A DNA stretch of 64,000 nucleotides from Biomaibacter acetigenes (lineage in GTDB: Bacteria; Bacillota; Thermosediminibacteria; Thermosediminibacterales; Tepidanaerobacteraceae): assembly GCF_003691585.1 (NCBI RefSeq), contig NZ_CP033169.1, positions 3,038,001 through 3,102,000 on the forward strand. The letters run 5' to 3'. This document shows, one piece after another, positions 1 through 8,047 of the stretch (position 1 is its first letter; each line of letters starts with the position of its first letter). The position numbers and the translations under genes were made by a program. The notes beneath the pieces were generated by a model. The model saw only the letters and a list, made by a program, of their open reading frames with translations. It was not told where the DNA came from and did no database searches.

Positions 1-697
1 ATTTCTGTCCCGGCGAGCGCGGCCTTTGCCCCGGCGAAAGCCCGGGGTCAATCTCTACATGCCCCAGGATTTTCTCCAGTTCTTCCTTCGGTAACCCTCC
101 GGGCCTGAGTATCAAAGGCACCGGTCCGGATAGGTCCAGCACCGTGGATTCCACCCCTACCGGGCATGTCCCACCATCAAGGATCATGTCAATTTTACCA
201 TTCAAATCCTCCAACACATCCTGGGCGCATGTGGGACTGGGCTTGCCGGAGATATTGGCGCTGGGGGCCGCTATGGGAACCCCGGCGGCTTTTATGAGCT
301 CAAGAGCTATCCTGTGGTCCGGCATCCTTATGGCCACTGTGTCAAGGCCTGCTGTGGTGCCAGATGGAATTACGGGTTTTTTCCTGAACAAAATGGTTAG
401 AGGTCCGGGCCAGAAGGTTTTCATCAATTCGTCTGCTCCGGGAGGCACATCCTCTACGATGCCTTCCAGTTCTTTGATGTGCTGTATGTGCACTATAAGC
501 GGATTGTCCTGGGGCCTGCCTTTGGCGGCATAGATTTTAGCCGCCGCATCTTCATCCAGGGCATTGCCTCCAAGGCCGTATACCGTTTCCGTGGGGAAGG
601 CCACCAGTCCCCCTGCTCTTATTATTTCCGCAGCGGCGTTTATCAATTGCTGCTGCGGATAATCTTTATCCACCGCTACCAGCCTGGTTTTCAGCAT
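1..697 (-). CDS. ywlC: L-threonylcarbamoyladenylate synthase (Sua5/TsaC), 3' end cut by the window edge
   Basis: The enzyme makes threonylcarbamoyl-AMP from threonine, bicarbonate and ATP, the first step of t6A37 tRNA modification, in the cytoplasm. I translated the minus strand directly: the ATG at 697 follows a GAAGG site and opens MLKTRLVAVDKD. Visible family marks are FPTETVYGLG near residue 33, the KGRP motif near residue 55 and PSANISG near residue 145. At the window edge the frame reads RSPGQK, the start of the linker seen in the long Sua5 form, so a C-terminal Sua5 domain probably follows outside the window. About 232 codons are present without a stop. It belongs with the rpmE-prfA-prmC translation block, as is common in Firmicutes. 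The family call is firm; the full length cannot be seen. Confidence 0.93.
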   Translation of the reverse strand, partial: MLKTRLVAVDKDYPQQQLINAAAEIIRAGGLVAFPTETVYGLGGNALDEDAAAKIYAAKGRPQDNPLIVHIQHIKELEGIVEDVPPGADELMKTFWPGPLTILFRKKPVIPSGTTAGLDTVAIRMPDHRIALELIKAAGVPIAAPSANISGKPSPTCAQDVLEDLNGKIDMILDGGTCPVGVESTVLDLSGPVPLILRPGGLPKEELEKILGHVEIDPGLSPGQRPRSPGQK

Positions 698-712
698 ATT
701 ATGTTACCTTCT

Positions 713-1441
713 TTAAATCAGATTAAAAAATACAGTTCCCACAATTAATCCAAGTATAAATCCCCGGGGAGATGCCTGTTCAACCAGAAAAACATCGGGC
801 AGAATTTCCTCACATGTGGTGTATATCATGGCCCCTGCGGCAAACCCCAGGGATACAGTAATCAAAACCGGGGACACTTCTCCCAGAGCCTGCCCTGCCA
901 GGGCTCCTAGCCCCATGGGTATCCCCGCCAGCGATGCATAAATAAATGCCCTCATGGATGTCTTCCCTGACAGCCTGAAAGCGGCAGCCACCGCCAGACC
1001 TTCCGGGATGTTGTGAATGGCCAGGGCTATAGCCAGAAAAATGCCCAGGCCGTTGGAGGCAGCATAACCGCTGCCTATGGCCAGGCCTTCAGGGAAGTTA
1101 TGGCAGGTTATGGCCAAAAACAGCACCAGGCCGGCTCTGGCAAAATATGTTTCTATACTGTCATGATGAGGCCTTATGGATTCTATTAACCATTCGGAAA
1201 CCATTAAAAATATTATCCCTATTATTATGCCTATCATAGTGTAAATCAAACCTGAAATCATGAGGGCTTCCGGCACCAGTTCAAGAAACACCGCCACCAG
1301 CATAATGCCCCCCGAAAAACCCAGGATGTCGCTCATCCTGCGCATCATGACATCCTTTATGAAAAACACATATAAACCTCCGGCGCCGGTACCCACCACG
1401 CCGGCTGCAAGGCCGATCAAAGTTGTGGTCAATATGGCCAT
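713..1441 (-). CDS. ZIP family divalent metal transporter (ZupT-like)
   Basis: This is a polytopic inner-membrane permease, probably importing zinc or other divalent metals. The sequence has about eight hydrophobic segments and the two signature ZIP motifs, HNFPEG in TM4 and HNIPEG in TM5, which carry the metal-binding His and Glu residues. A His-containing loop (RPHHD) precedes TM4, as in other family members. I place the start at the ATG at 1441 (242 aa) because AGAGGTG sits six bases upstream; the GTG at 1450 lies inside that ribosome site. It ends 16 bases before the sua5 start and follows the chromate transporter pair, so the three may be co-transcribed. Substrate is not readable from sequence. 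Confidence 0.88.
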   Translation of the reverse strand: MAILTTTLIGLAAGVVGTGAGGLYVFFIKDVMMRRMSDILGFSGGIMLVAVFLELVPEALMISGLIYTMIGIIIGIIFLMVSEWLIESIRPHHDSIETYFARAGLVLFLAITCHNFPEGLAIGSGYAASNGLGIFLAIALAIHNIPEGLAVAAAFRLSGKTSMRAFIYASLAGIPMGLGALAGQALGEVSPVLITVSLGFAAGAMIYTTCEEILPDVFLVEQASPRGFILGLIVGTVFFNLI

Positions 1442-1499
1442 ACGATTCACCTCTACAGGTAAATCATATGCGCTGTCACAGCAATTATGATTACGGCGA

Positions 1500-2018
1500 T
1501 TAATATATCAATATGCCAATAACCGCTGAAAGGGCTATGATGATGAGCGGGTTTATTTTAAGTAAATATAGCCCCACGAACACTGCTGTAGCCACAATAA
1601 AATCCTTTACACCGGAAAAAGAATTTCTGCCTACTGAATAGGCCGCCTGGACAATGAGGGCTATGACTGCAGGCCTTACCCCTTTGAAAAAGGCGTCCAG
1701 CATGGGAAGGTGCCGATATCTTAAAATAAGAAGCGCCAGTATCAGGATAATCAAAAAAGATGGTGCGGTGACACCCAGGGTGGCCATTGCCGATCCCCAG
1801 AAGCCTGCCACCTTGTAGCCAACAAAGGTGGCTGAGTTTATGGCTATGGGGCCCGGCGTCATCTGGGAAATGGCAATGACATCCAGAAACTCCTGCATGG
1901 GGAGCCAGTGGTGTATATCTATGATTTCCTTTTCTATGAGGGGAATCATGGCATAGCCTCCGCCAAAACTGAAGGCTCCCACTTTAAAAAATGCCCAGAA
2001 AAGTGCAAAATATATCAT
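1500..2018 (-). CDS. Chromate transporter, single-domain subunit 2
   Basis: A 172-residue half-size CHR family membrane protein. The opening, FWAFFKVGAFSFGGGYAMIPL, near residues 8-28, is the family signature, followed by MTPGPIAINSATFVGY. Firmicutes often encode the transporter as two adjacent short proteins that together give the roughly ten-helix fold. Its ATG overlaps the stop of the preceding chromate transporter gene by four bases, which points to translational coupling and a heterodimer. The family is linked to chromate export or sulfate-like anion movement, but the physiological substrate in anaerobes is uncertain. Confidence 0.88.
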   Translation of the reverse strand: MIYFALFWAFFKVGAFSFGGGYAMIPLIEKEIIDIHHWLPMQEFLDVIAISQMTPGPIAINSATFVGYKVAGFWGSAMATLGVTAPSFLIILILALLILRYRHLPMLDAFFKGVRPAVIALIVQAAYSVGRNSFSGVKDFIVATAVFVGLYLLKINPLIIIALSAVIGILIY

Positions 2019-2599
2019 TTCTGGCCCCCTCCTTGTTTTGCAGTATCCTTTTTTAAAAACATTCCGACCAGACCCGACAATAAAATCACCAGTATGGGGT
2101 GTACATCAAATACAATCAAAGCCGCCAACGACAGCACCGCTATGGCTATACCGGTTTTATCTTTGAATGCGGCCTTCCAAAGATTTACGGCCGCTGCAAG
2201 GATCAGCACCACTATGGCAGGATATATGCCGTAAAAAGCCTTTTTCACATATGTGTTGGATTTCATGTCGGAATAAAAGAGGGCGACAAATAAAATTATA
2301 AGAAAGGATGGCAGTACGGTACCGAGAGTAGCGATCACCGAACCCAAAAATCCGGACAGCTTATAACCTATGTATATGGAGGAATTTACGGCCACAGCCC
2401 CCGGCGCCGATTGGGTCACGGCAATTATGTCAAGAAATTCCTCTTCTTTGATCCACTTCTGTCGGTCCACCATCTCAGTCTTCATTAATGGAATCATGGC
2501 AAAACCGCCGCCCAGGGTAAAGGCGCCTATTTTGAAAAAAGCCCAAAACATAAGCAGGAGCTCTTTGGGCGAAAGTTTTTGATTCAATTGTTTCACCAC
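2015..2599 (-). CDS. Chromate transporter, single-domain subunit 1
   Basis: A 194-residue partner of the following gene with the same signature (FFKIGAFTLGGGFAMIPL near residue 21, then SAPGAVAVNSSIYIGY). It is longer by a charged N-terminus. The start is uncertain: GTG codons at 2599 and 2596 overlap AGGTGGTG, so a TTG at 2587, six bases after that site, is an alternative. It lies 39 bases after prmC on the same strand and may be read from the translation operon. Paralogy with subunit 2 is evident from the shared motifs in the same order. Confidence 0.86.
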   Translation of the reverse strand: MVKQLNQKLSPKELLLMFWAFFKIGAFTLGGGFAMIPLMKTEMVDRQKWIKEEEFLDIIAVTQSAPGAVAVNSSIYIGYKLSGFLGSVIATLGTVLPSFLIILFVALFYSDMKSNTYVKKAFYGIYPAIVVLILAAAVNLWKAAFKDKTGIAIAVLSLAALIVFDVHPILVILLSGLVGMFLKKDTAKQGGGQK

Positions 2600-2637
2600 C
2601 TGATAGTTTTCTCAAAACCAGTTTCCCGAAAGTCCCA

Positions 2638-3489
2638 TCAGACTCTAATTGCAGAAACAACCCGGTCATAGCCGGCATAATCCTTTATCACCTTAATTTC
2701 CTTAAAGTCGTTTGCTTTCAACAAATCCCGGACAACAGCAGCTTGATTCCATCCAATCTCCAGAATTATATGCCCTCCGGATTTTAAAAACTGAGGTGCT
2801 TTTGAAATGATTCTTTTATAATAGTCAAGGCCATCCATGCCGCCGTTTAAGGCTATTTCAGGCTCTTTTTTTATATCTTCTGGAAGATTGCCCATTTCGT
2901 CCTCCGGAATATATGGAGGATTGGACACTATCAAATCAAATTGCCCTAAGTTTTTTTCTTCAAAGGGCCGCCATAGATCCCCTTTTATAAAAAAAACCCT
3001 GTTTTCCACATGATGTTTTCGGGCATTATCTTTTGTATATTTTCCAGCAATTTCGGATATATCTGATGCAAAGACAATGGCATTAGGATGGTTTACAGCC
3101 ACGGCCACGGCGATAGCTCCACTGCCGCAACATAAATCTACCGCTCTGGGTTTTTTTAAATTTTTAGTTACCCGAAGGGACTCTTCCACAGCAAACTCAG
3201 TTTCGGGCCGGGGTATAAGTACCCCGGGGCCTACGGATATATCAAGACCAAAAAACTCCTTATGTCCTGTTATATAGGCCACGGGTACATGACCGCATCT
3301 TAAATCCAGCAGCTTTTCAAAGCATGCGGTTTCTTCAACGGAGAGCTGGGCTTCATCATTTACTAAAAGCCTGAGGCGATCAAGCGAAAGCGCGTGGGCT
3401 AGAAGAAGCTCTGCATCCAGACCGGAATTTTCTACTCCACTCTCAGAAAGCTTCCGGCGGGCCATTTTCAGAACTTCGCGGATTTTCAT
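2638..3489 (-). CDS. prmC: Peptide chain release factor N5-glutamine methyltransferase
   Basis: PrmC (HemK) uses S-adenosylmethionine to methylate the glutamine of the GGQ motif in release factors, raising termination efficiency. At 283 residues it has the family length. The N-terminal helical domain that binds the release factor spans about residues 1-80; the Rossmann methyltransferase domain follows with [14 protein letters not shown] near residue 117 and the catalytic NPPY motif near residue 190. The ATG at 3489 overlaps the stop region of prfA by four bases, so enzyme and substrate protein are translationally coupled. No anomalies are seen. Confidence 0.97.
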   Translation of the reverse strand: MKIREVLKMARRKLSESGVENSGLDAELLLAHALSLDRLRLLVNDEAQLSVEETACFEKLLDLRCGHVPVAYITGHKEFFGLDISVGPGVLIPRPETEFAVEESLRVTKNLKKPRAVDLCCGSGAIAVAVAVNHPNAIVFASDISEIAGKYTKDNARKHHVENRVFFIKGDLWRPFEEKNLGQFDLIVSNPPYIPEDEMGNLPEDIKKEPEIALNGGMDGLDYYKRIISKAPQFLKSGGHIILEIGWNQAAVVRDLLKANDFKEIKVIKDYAGYDRVVSAIRV

Positions 3490-4580
3490 CGAGCTATCGA
3501 CTCCTGGCTTTCATCGGATTTTGCCAGTTTTCTCGCCTGGTCCTCCGCGATGAGGGCGTCTATGATGGGGTCCAGATCGCCGTTTAATATGTTTTCCAGT
3601 TGGTGAAGGGTCAGGCCGATGCGGTGGTCGGTGACGCGCCCCTGGGGAAAGTTATAAGTTCTTATTCTCTCGCTTCTATCGCCAGTACCCACCTGACTGC
3701 GGCGATTTTCCGCAATCTCCCTGTTCTGCTCTTCCTGCATCTTTTCAAGAAGCCTTGACCTCAAGACCTTCATGGCCTTTTCCCGGTTTTTAATCTGGGA
3801 ACGCTCATCCTGGCATGTCACCACCATGCCTGTGGGGAGATGCGTTATCCTCACGGCAGAATCCGTGGTGTTCACACCCTGTCCGCCGTGGCCTGATGCC
3901 CTGTATATATCGATGCGCAGGTCCGCAGGGTTTATCTCCAGGTCCACTTCTTCAGCTTCGGGTAGGACGGCCACAGTGGCGGCAGATGTATGAATCCTGC
4001 CACCGGCTTCCGTAGTTGGTATGCGCTGCACCCGGTGGACCCCGGACTCATATTTCAAGCGGCTGAAGGCTCCACGGCCTGAAATTTCGAGGACCACCTC
4101 TTTAAAACCTCCCAATTCGGTGGGGTTTGAGCTCATAAGCTCTACCTTCCATCCCCTGCTCTCGGCATATCGGTTATACATCCTGAATAAATCCCCGGCA
4201 AAGAGGGCGGCTTCCTCGCCTCCGGTCCCCGCCCTTATTTCCATGATTACATCCTTTTCGTCATTGGGGTCTTTAGGGAGCAACATGATTTTCAGTTTTT
4301 CCGCAAGATTTGCGTATTTATCTTCAAGGGTTGCAATTTCGCTCTTTATTAATTCTTCCATCTCGCTGTCCCCGGAGTTTTCCTTCAACAATTCCCGGTT
4401 CTCATTTATTTCTACCGCCACCTTCTTATACTCCCGGTAGCAGGATACCAGCTCTTCCAGGGAAGCATGCTCTTTGGTGAGTTTTCTCCATTCTTCCTGT
4501 CTTGAAATCACTTCGGGGTCGCTGATTTTCTGAGTCAGTTCATCGTATCTTTTTTCAACTTCATCAAGTCTTTCTATCAT
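3486..4580 (-). CDS. prfA: Peptide chain release factor 1
   Basis: RF1 reads UAG and UAA stop codons and triggers peptide release. The 364-residue protein is of normal length. It shows the RF1-type stop-recognition region ([18 protein letters not shown], containing the PxT-like tripeptide region) and the catalytic GGQ in SGHGGQGVN near residue 235; the glutamine is the PrmC target. The ATG at 4580 follows GGAAGGTGATC. The 5' leader of this gene contains one copy of the 106-bp repeated element at 4602-4707, starting 21 bases upstream of the start codon, so the element would be part of the prfA leader if transcription begins upstream or within it. Confidence 0.97.
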   Translation of the reverse strand: MIERLDEVEKRYDELTQKISDPEVISRQEEWRKLTKEHASLEELVSCYREYKKVAVEINENRELLKENSGDSEMEELIKSEIATLEDKYANLAEKLKIMLLPKDPNDEKDVIMEIRAGTGGEEAALFAGDLFRMYNRYAESRGWKVELMSSNPTELGGFKEVVLEISGRGAFSRLKYESGVHRVQRIPTTEAGGRIHTSAATVAVLPEAEEVDLEINPADLRIDIYRASGHGGQGVNTTDSAVRITHLPTGMVVTCQDERSQIKNREKAMKVLRSRLLEKMQEEQNREIAENRRSQVGTGDRSERIRTYNFPQGRVTDHRIGLTLHQLENILNGDLDPIIDALIAEDQARKLAKSDESQESIAR

Positions 4581-4601
4581 AATCGATCACCTTCCGGAGG
4601 A

Positions 4602-4707
4602 TTATAAAAGAATCTTTGATTCTAAATCCTCGGGCACAAGGCCCGACTTATTAAATCGGTAGATTCTCTTGAAACTTTGTGCGGCATTCTGCCGCAGTCG
4701 TTTTAAA
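4602..4707. repeat. 106-bp intergenic repeat, copy 1
   Basis: This block matches 56708-56813 at 102 of 106 positions without gaps. It contains three inverted repeats: AGAATC/GATTCT around a TTT loop, TCGGGC/GCCCGA around a 5-base loop, and TGCGGCA/TGCCGCA around TTC. On the minus strand it carries CAAAGTTT, 11 bases, then ACCGATTT, similar to a sigma-28 promoter. It begins three bases after the DUF1385 stop and ends 21 bases before prfA. The loop region of the middle hairpin holds all differences between copies. Confidence 0.9.
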
Positions 4708-4709
4708 GA

Positions 4710-5561
4710 TTACAGAACGCTTTTCAATGCTTCCAGCGCCACTTCAATCTGTGATTCGTCCGGCTCCCGGGTAGTCAGCTTCTGAAGCCAGATGCCCGGT
4801 TTGCTCAAAATGTTCACGACCGGAGAACTGCTCCTGCCCGCGAGCCTGATAAATTCATAGGATACCCCCGCCACCAGCGGCAAAAGCAAAATCCTCGAAA
4901 GTATCCTCATGATGATGCCCGGCCAGCCCAGCAGGGAAAAAAGCAAAATGCTGACGACCATGACCACCATAAGGAAGCTGGTGCCGCACCTGGGATGAAG
5001 CGTGGTATACTTTGCGGCATTTTCAGGTGTAAGCTTTTCATCGTGCTCATAGCAGTGGACCGCCTTATGTTCGGCACCGTGGTATTCAAAGACCCTCCTT
5101 ATATCCTTCATGGAAGAAATAATAAAAATGTAGGCAAGGAAAATTAAAATGCGCACCAGGCCTTCTATCATATTGAGCCAGAAGGGGCTTCTCATATTTT
5201 CCCCAATTAGTTTAACCGCAGCAGTGGGGATTATGATAAAAAGCAGTATAGCAAAGCCCACGGCGGTAAGTAAAGCCAGAGCGATATCCCTGCTGGAGAG
5301 CTTTTCCTCTTCATCTCCGGCTATGCCAGCCGAGTAGGAAAGAGCCTGGATACCGATGATTAGCATTTCCACCAGGGATAACATACCCCTGAGTATGGGT
5401 AGTTTAAGGAATTTATATTTGTCGGAAAGAGAGTGGTTTTCCTCTTTCTTTATTATAATCTCGTCATTTTTTCTGACGGCAATGGCGGTAAACTTCGGGC
5501 CGCGCATCATCACCCCTTCAATAACTGCCTGACCGCCTATGTTAGGTCTTACCGGTTTCAT
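4710..5561 (-). CDS. DUF1385 membrane protein (YqhQ-like)
   Basis: A 283-residue integral membrane protein of unknown function, conserved in Firmicutes. The family opening NIGGQAVIEGVMMRGP is present near residue 7, as is HGAEHKAVHCYE near residue 160 and TLHPRCGTSFL near residue 185. Four or five hydrophobic segments are visible (about residues 85-110, 125-150, 195-215, 220-240). The conserved His, Glu and Cys residues suggest a metal-dependent or catalytic site, but no activity is established. It lies between rpmE and prfA, a common arrangement. Translation starts at the ATG at 5561 after a weak GGGGGG-type site. Confidence 0.9.
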   Translation of the reverse strand: MKPVRPNIGGQAVIEGVMMRGPKFTAIAVRKNDEIIIKKEENHSLSDKYKFLKLPILRGMLSLVEMLIIGIQALSYSAGIAGDEEEKLSSRDIALALLTAVGFAILLFIIIPTAAVKLIGENMRSPFWLNMIEGLVRILIFLAYIFIISSMKDIRRVFEYHGAEHKAVHCYEHDEKLTPENAAKYTTLHPRCGTSFLMVVMVVSILLFSLLGWPGIIMRILSRILLLPLVAGVSYEFIRLAGRSSSPVVNILSKPGIWLQKLTTREPDESQIEVALEALKSVL

Positions 5562-5633
5562 ACAGCCCCCCCTTTAGCCATCATAAACCACTATCGTCGC
5601 GTTTTTACACTTAAATGAAGCTTGAATATTAAT

Positions 5634-5660
5634 AAAGGCTAGAGCAAAACTCTAACCTTT
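5634..5660 (-). terminator. Intercistronic hairpin between rpmE and DUF1385 genes
   Basis: An inverted repeat AAAGG-TAGAG / CTCTA-CCTTT with one mismatch and a 5-base loop lies just after the rpmE stop on the minus strand. What follows is AT-rich but lacks a clear T run, so it may be a weak terminator or a processing site that sets rpmE above its downstream neighbours. Confidence 0.45.
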
Positions 5661-5665
5661 AATGA

Positions 5666-5875
5666 CTACTCCTGGTCCTTGAGACCGAATCTCTTCTTGA
5701 ATCTTTCTACACGGCCGCCGGTATCCACCAGCTTTTGCTTGCCGGAAAAGAAAGGATGGCACTTGGAGCAAATTTCCACATGCAGCTCGGGTTTTGTGGA
5801 CCCAGTCTCGAAGGTGTTGCCGCAGGCGCATTTCACTATGGCTTTTCCGTACTTGGGATGGATTCCTTCTTTCAT
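5666..5875 (-). CDS. rpmE: 50S ribosomal protein L31, zinc-containing form
   Basis: A 69-residue L31 with [19 protein letters not shown] at the start. The four zinc ligands are visible as CACG and CSKCHPFF, so this is the zinc-binding (C+) paralogue rather than the zinc-free form used under zinc limitation. I use the ATG at 5875, six bases after AGAGGTG; the GTG at 5884 is part of that site. It heads the rpmE-DUF1385-prfA-prmC cluster. Confidence 0.96.
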   Translation of the reverse strand: MKEGIHPKYGKAIVKCACGNTFETGSTKPELHVEICSKCHPFFSGKQKLVDTGGRVERFKKRFGLKDQE

Positions 5876-5884
5876 CGTTTTCAC

Positions 5885-6319
5885 CTCTCTAGCTTATTTT
5901 AAGCGAATTTCGCTCAATGTTTCCAGGGAATAAAAATACCTTTGTTATTATAGCACAGCTTTTCGTTTTTAACAAGGGATTTGGTTTAAAATTAGGTTAT
6001 CGGCAGTTTATTGAAACCTAATTGTTAATCTGCAGTTATTCGGAAAACTTATATGGATAGTTATTCCAGTATAAAATTTGCCAAAAGCTATTGCCCCAAC
6101 AAAAAGAATTTAATTTAAAGACAGTATAGCTTCATCGGAAAATAAATAAACTCCTGAGCAAGGCCAGGAGTTTATAAATGAGATAGTCAATATTTTATAT
6201 TCAATTATAAAAAGTGCCAGATATATTGCAAAAGGGGCCACTATATTTTTTCTGTAAATCATGATTTTGATAAAGGCGAATAATTCAAGCCTGCCCTAGT
6301 ATTCCCGTTTTCCTTTGCT
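5885..6319. other. Intergenic stretch upstream of rpmE
   Basis: About 435 bases, AT-rich, without a credible reading frame. The rpmE promoter should lie at 5885-5960 (AT-rich around TTATTATAGCACA). The only distinct structure is the hairpin at 6146-6175, described separately. No repeat or RNA gene was recognised in the rest. Confidence 0.5.
6136..6178 (-). terminator. Rho-independent terminator after the Rpn-family gene
   Basis: Perfect 11-bp stem ATAAACTCCTG / CAGGAGTTTAT (6146-6175) with an 8-base loop. On the minus strand it is followed by TTATTTTCC, so it most likely ends transcripts from the gene at 6320-7300, 145 bases upstream. Confidence 0.65.
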
Positions 6320-7300
6320 TTAATTTACTTGTAATTTTAATATTTCTTCTTCAGACAAACCGGTAATTTCAATTATCTCGTCCACTTTTCTGCCTTTATT
6401 TATGAGTTTTCTTGCTATTTCTAACTTAGCTTCCAGCATGCCTTTTTCCATCCCTTTTTCCATCCCTATAATTTCCCTTTTTTGAAATTCTTCCTGTAAA
6501 GCTCTTTCAAGGTTATATATCATTTCATCCACCTCCTCGCTTTCTTCTATTACTTCTGAAAGCCCTCTCTTTTCCTTCTCGGGGAGTCCCCTTACTATCA
6601 CTCTCTTTAACCATGTCTTGAACAGAAGAAATTCTTCGGGACTTAATTTTTTCAAAACATCTATGAGCTTTTGTAATCTTTGCTTGAGCTTTTCTATATC
6701 TGCTTTCTGGTCAATTAGAAATACAGCTCCTATCAGATTGGATAGTCCCATCAATTCTTCTTCACTGTACCGGTTTACATCTATCAGGATGTATTCAAAG
6801 TCTAGAACATGTTGTTTGAAAATCTCATAGCCATTCAGTATTTTTCTAAAGTTCATGGATACTGTCCAGTTGTTTTCACCGTTATATAATACTATCGGAA
6901 TAATGGCAGGAAGTCTGAAATCTTTTCTTTCGGTTTCTGTCTTCGGTAAATCTTTTAGTATGCTTCTCCATATCTCTACCATGTAGAGCAGTAACCTATA
7001 AGGCATTTGAAAATCTACGGTTGACTGTAGTTCCAATAATATATAGAAAATTACTTCTTTGTTTTCTATCTTCAGTTTGTAGATTATATCTGCTTCCTTT
7101 TCGTCAAAGTCGGGCAAGATGAATGATTTATCCATTTTTTCTATTTTGTTTTCGTCGATTTGTTCTACCCATTCCTGGTTTATAAAGCTTTTTACTAGCT
7201 CCAGAAATACCCGCTTGCTGGATAGTAAAAACTTATAGCCTTTATCGTATTTGTTATGTAGGGGTTTTTCGCTAGTGTTTTCTTGATTATCTATGCACAC
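6320..7300 (-). CDS. Rpn family PD-(D/E)XK nuclease / putative transposase (YhgA-like)
   Basis: A 326-residue member of the recombination-promoting nuclease family (PDDEXK_2). The N-terminus has HNKYDKGYKFLLSSKRVFLE; the nuclease core is seen as the Asp in FDEKEADIIYKL and the ELQS motif (ILLELQSTVDFQMPYRLLLY) near residue 92, followed by PIVLYNGE near residue 137. The C-terminus has the repeated MEKGMEKGM segment and a short helix-turn-helix-like tail (EIIEITGLSEEEILKL), typical of the family. Family members cut DNA and stimulate RecA-independent recombination; many are mobile by copy number, though no terminal repeats are seen here. GTG start after AGGGGG. It stands alone between terminators. 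Confidence 0.86.
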   Translation of the reverse strand: MCIDNQENTSEKPLHNKYDKGYKFLLSSKRVFLELVKSFINQEWVEQIDENKIEKMDKSFILPDFDEKEADIIYKLKIENKEVIFYILLELQSTVDFQMPYRLLLYMVEIWRSILKDLPKTETERKDFRLPAIIPIVLYNGENNWTVSMNFRKILNGYEIFKQHVLDFEYILIDVNRYSEEELMGLSNLIGAVFLIDQKADIEKLKQRLQKLIDVLKKLSPEEFLLFKTWLKRVIVRGLPEKEKRGLSEVIEESEEVDEMIYNLERALQEEFQKREIIGMEKGMEKGMLEAKLEIARKLINKGRKVDEIIEITGLSEEEILKLQVN

Positions 7301-7417
7301 TATAGTATTCCCCCTTTTTCACATTAACACAGGTTTTGATATCTTTTTTATGTATTATATCACAGTTTTCATTCTGCTGCAAAAGTCTGCTTGAGCCCGG
7401 ATAAGCGTCAAGTATTT

Positions 7418-7750
7418 CTAGACTGCCACCTTTGCCTTATCATAAGAAGTATCGTATTCCTTGGAGCCTTCGACCGTTATGCTTATAGTCTTATTATCCC
7501 TTTCTTCATCAAGTTTTGTGATTTTTTCTCTAATGTCTATCTTCCTATACTCGAAATAAAGAAGTTTTCATCGTATTTTTTCACGGTGACATACTCTTCC
7601 CCCGTGGAGCTTCCCGCAGAAGTCATCCATAAAATATCGACCTTATATCTGTAGCTTCCATCCTCTCCTCTTTCCAACTCAGTTATTTTGTAGCTATCTA
7701 CCAACTGAAATCAAGAAGATAGCAATTACAGGCAATAATTTTCTGTTCAT
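7418..7750 (-). pseudogene. Decayed secreted-protein gene
   Basis: Translation from the ATG at 7750, behind GGAGG, gives a signal-peptide-like MNRKLLPVIAIFLISVG that stops after 18 residues. The same region continues in another frame as a beta-rich segment (YKITELERGEDGSYRYKVDI, then VTVKKYDENFFISSIGR and stop) and again, one base shifted, as DIREKITKLDEERDNKTISI ending at 7418. At least two frameshifts and probably an internal deletion separate the pieces. Codon patterns show it was once coding. I do not recognise the family; the leader suggests an exported protein. Confidence 0.65.
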
Positions 7751-7933
7751 TGTTAGTCCCTCCGATTATTACGTTATTTTTAACAAAAACAACAAGTGAG
7801 TGTTACTTATTACCTTAAAAACTTTTTAAATCCCGCAGATATTGCGCTTTATTCCATTAATTATAGCACGTCGGCCTCCCCTCCCTTCAACGTTATTCAC
7901 CATTCGCTGTAAGGCCGGTACGAAGTAAAGCCG

Positions 7934-7965
7934 AAAAAGTTCCATTAAAAAAGCGGAACTTTTTT
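7934..7965 (+). terminator. Hairpin with T tract in the leader of the deacetylase gene
   Basis: Stem AAAAAGTTCC / GGAACTTTTT with an 11-base loop, followed on the plus strand by TCGACTTTTTTCG. It resembles an intrinsic terminator and lies 83 bases before the start at 8048, with no plus-strand gene upstream. It could attenuate the deacetylase leader or block read-through in either direction. Confidence 0.45.
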
Positions 7966-8047
7966 CGACTTTTTTCGTCTAACCTTATTGAATAATAGAA
8001 ATTATTTTAGGCTGTACTTGCTTAATTTTAAAAAAGGGCGGTGCTCC

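Noticed and set aside
6320-7300. Complete transposon around the Rpn-family gene
   Set aside because: No terminal inverted repeats or target duplications were found on either side.
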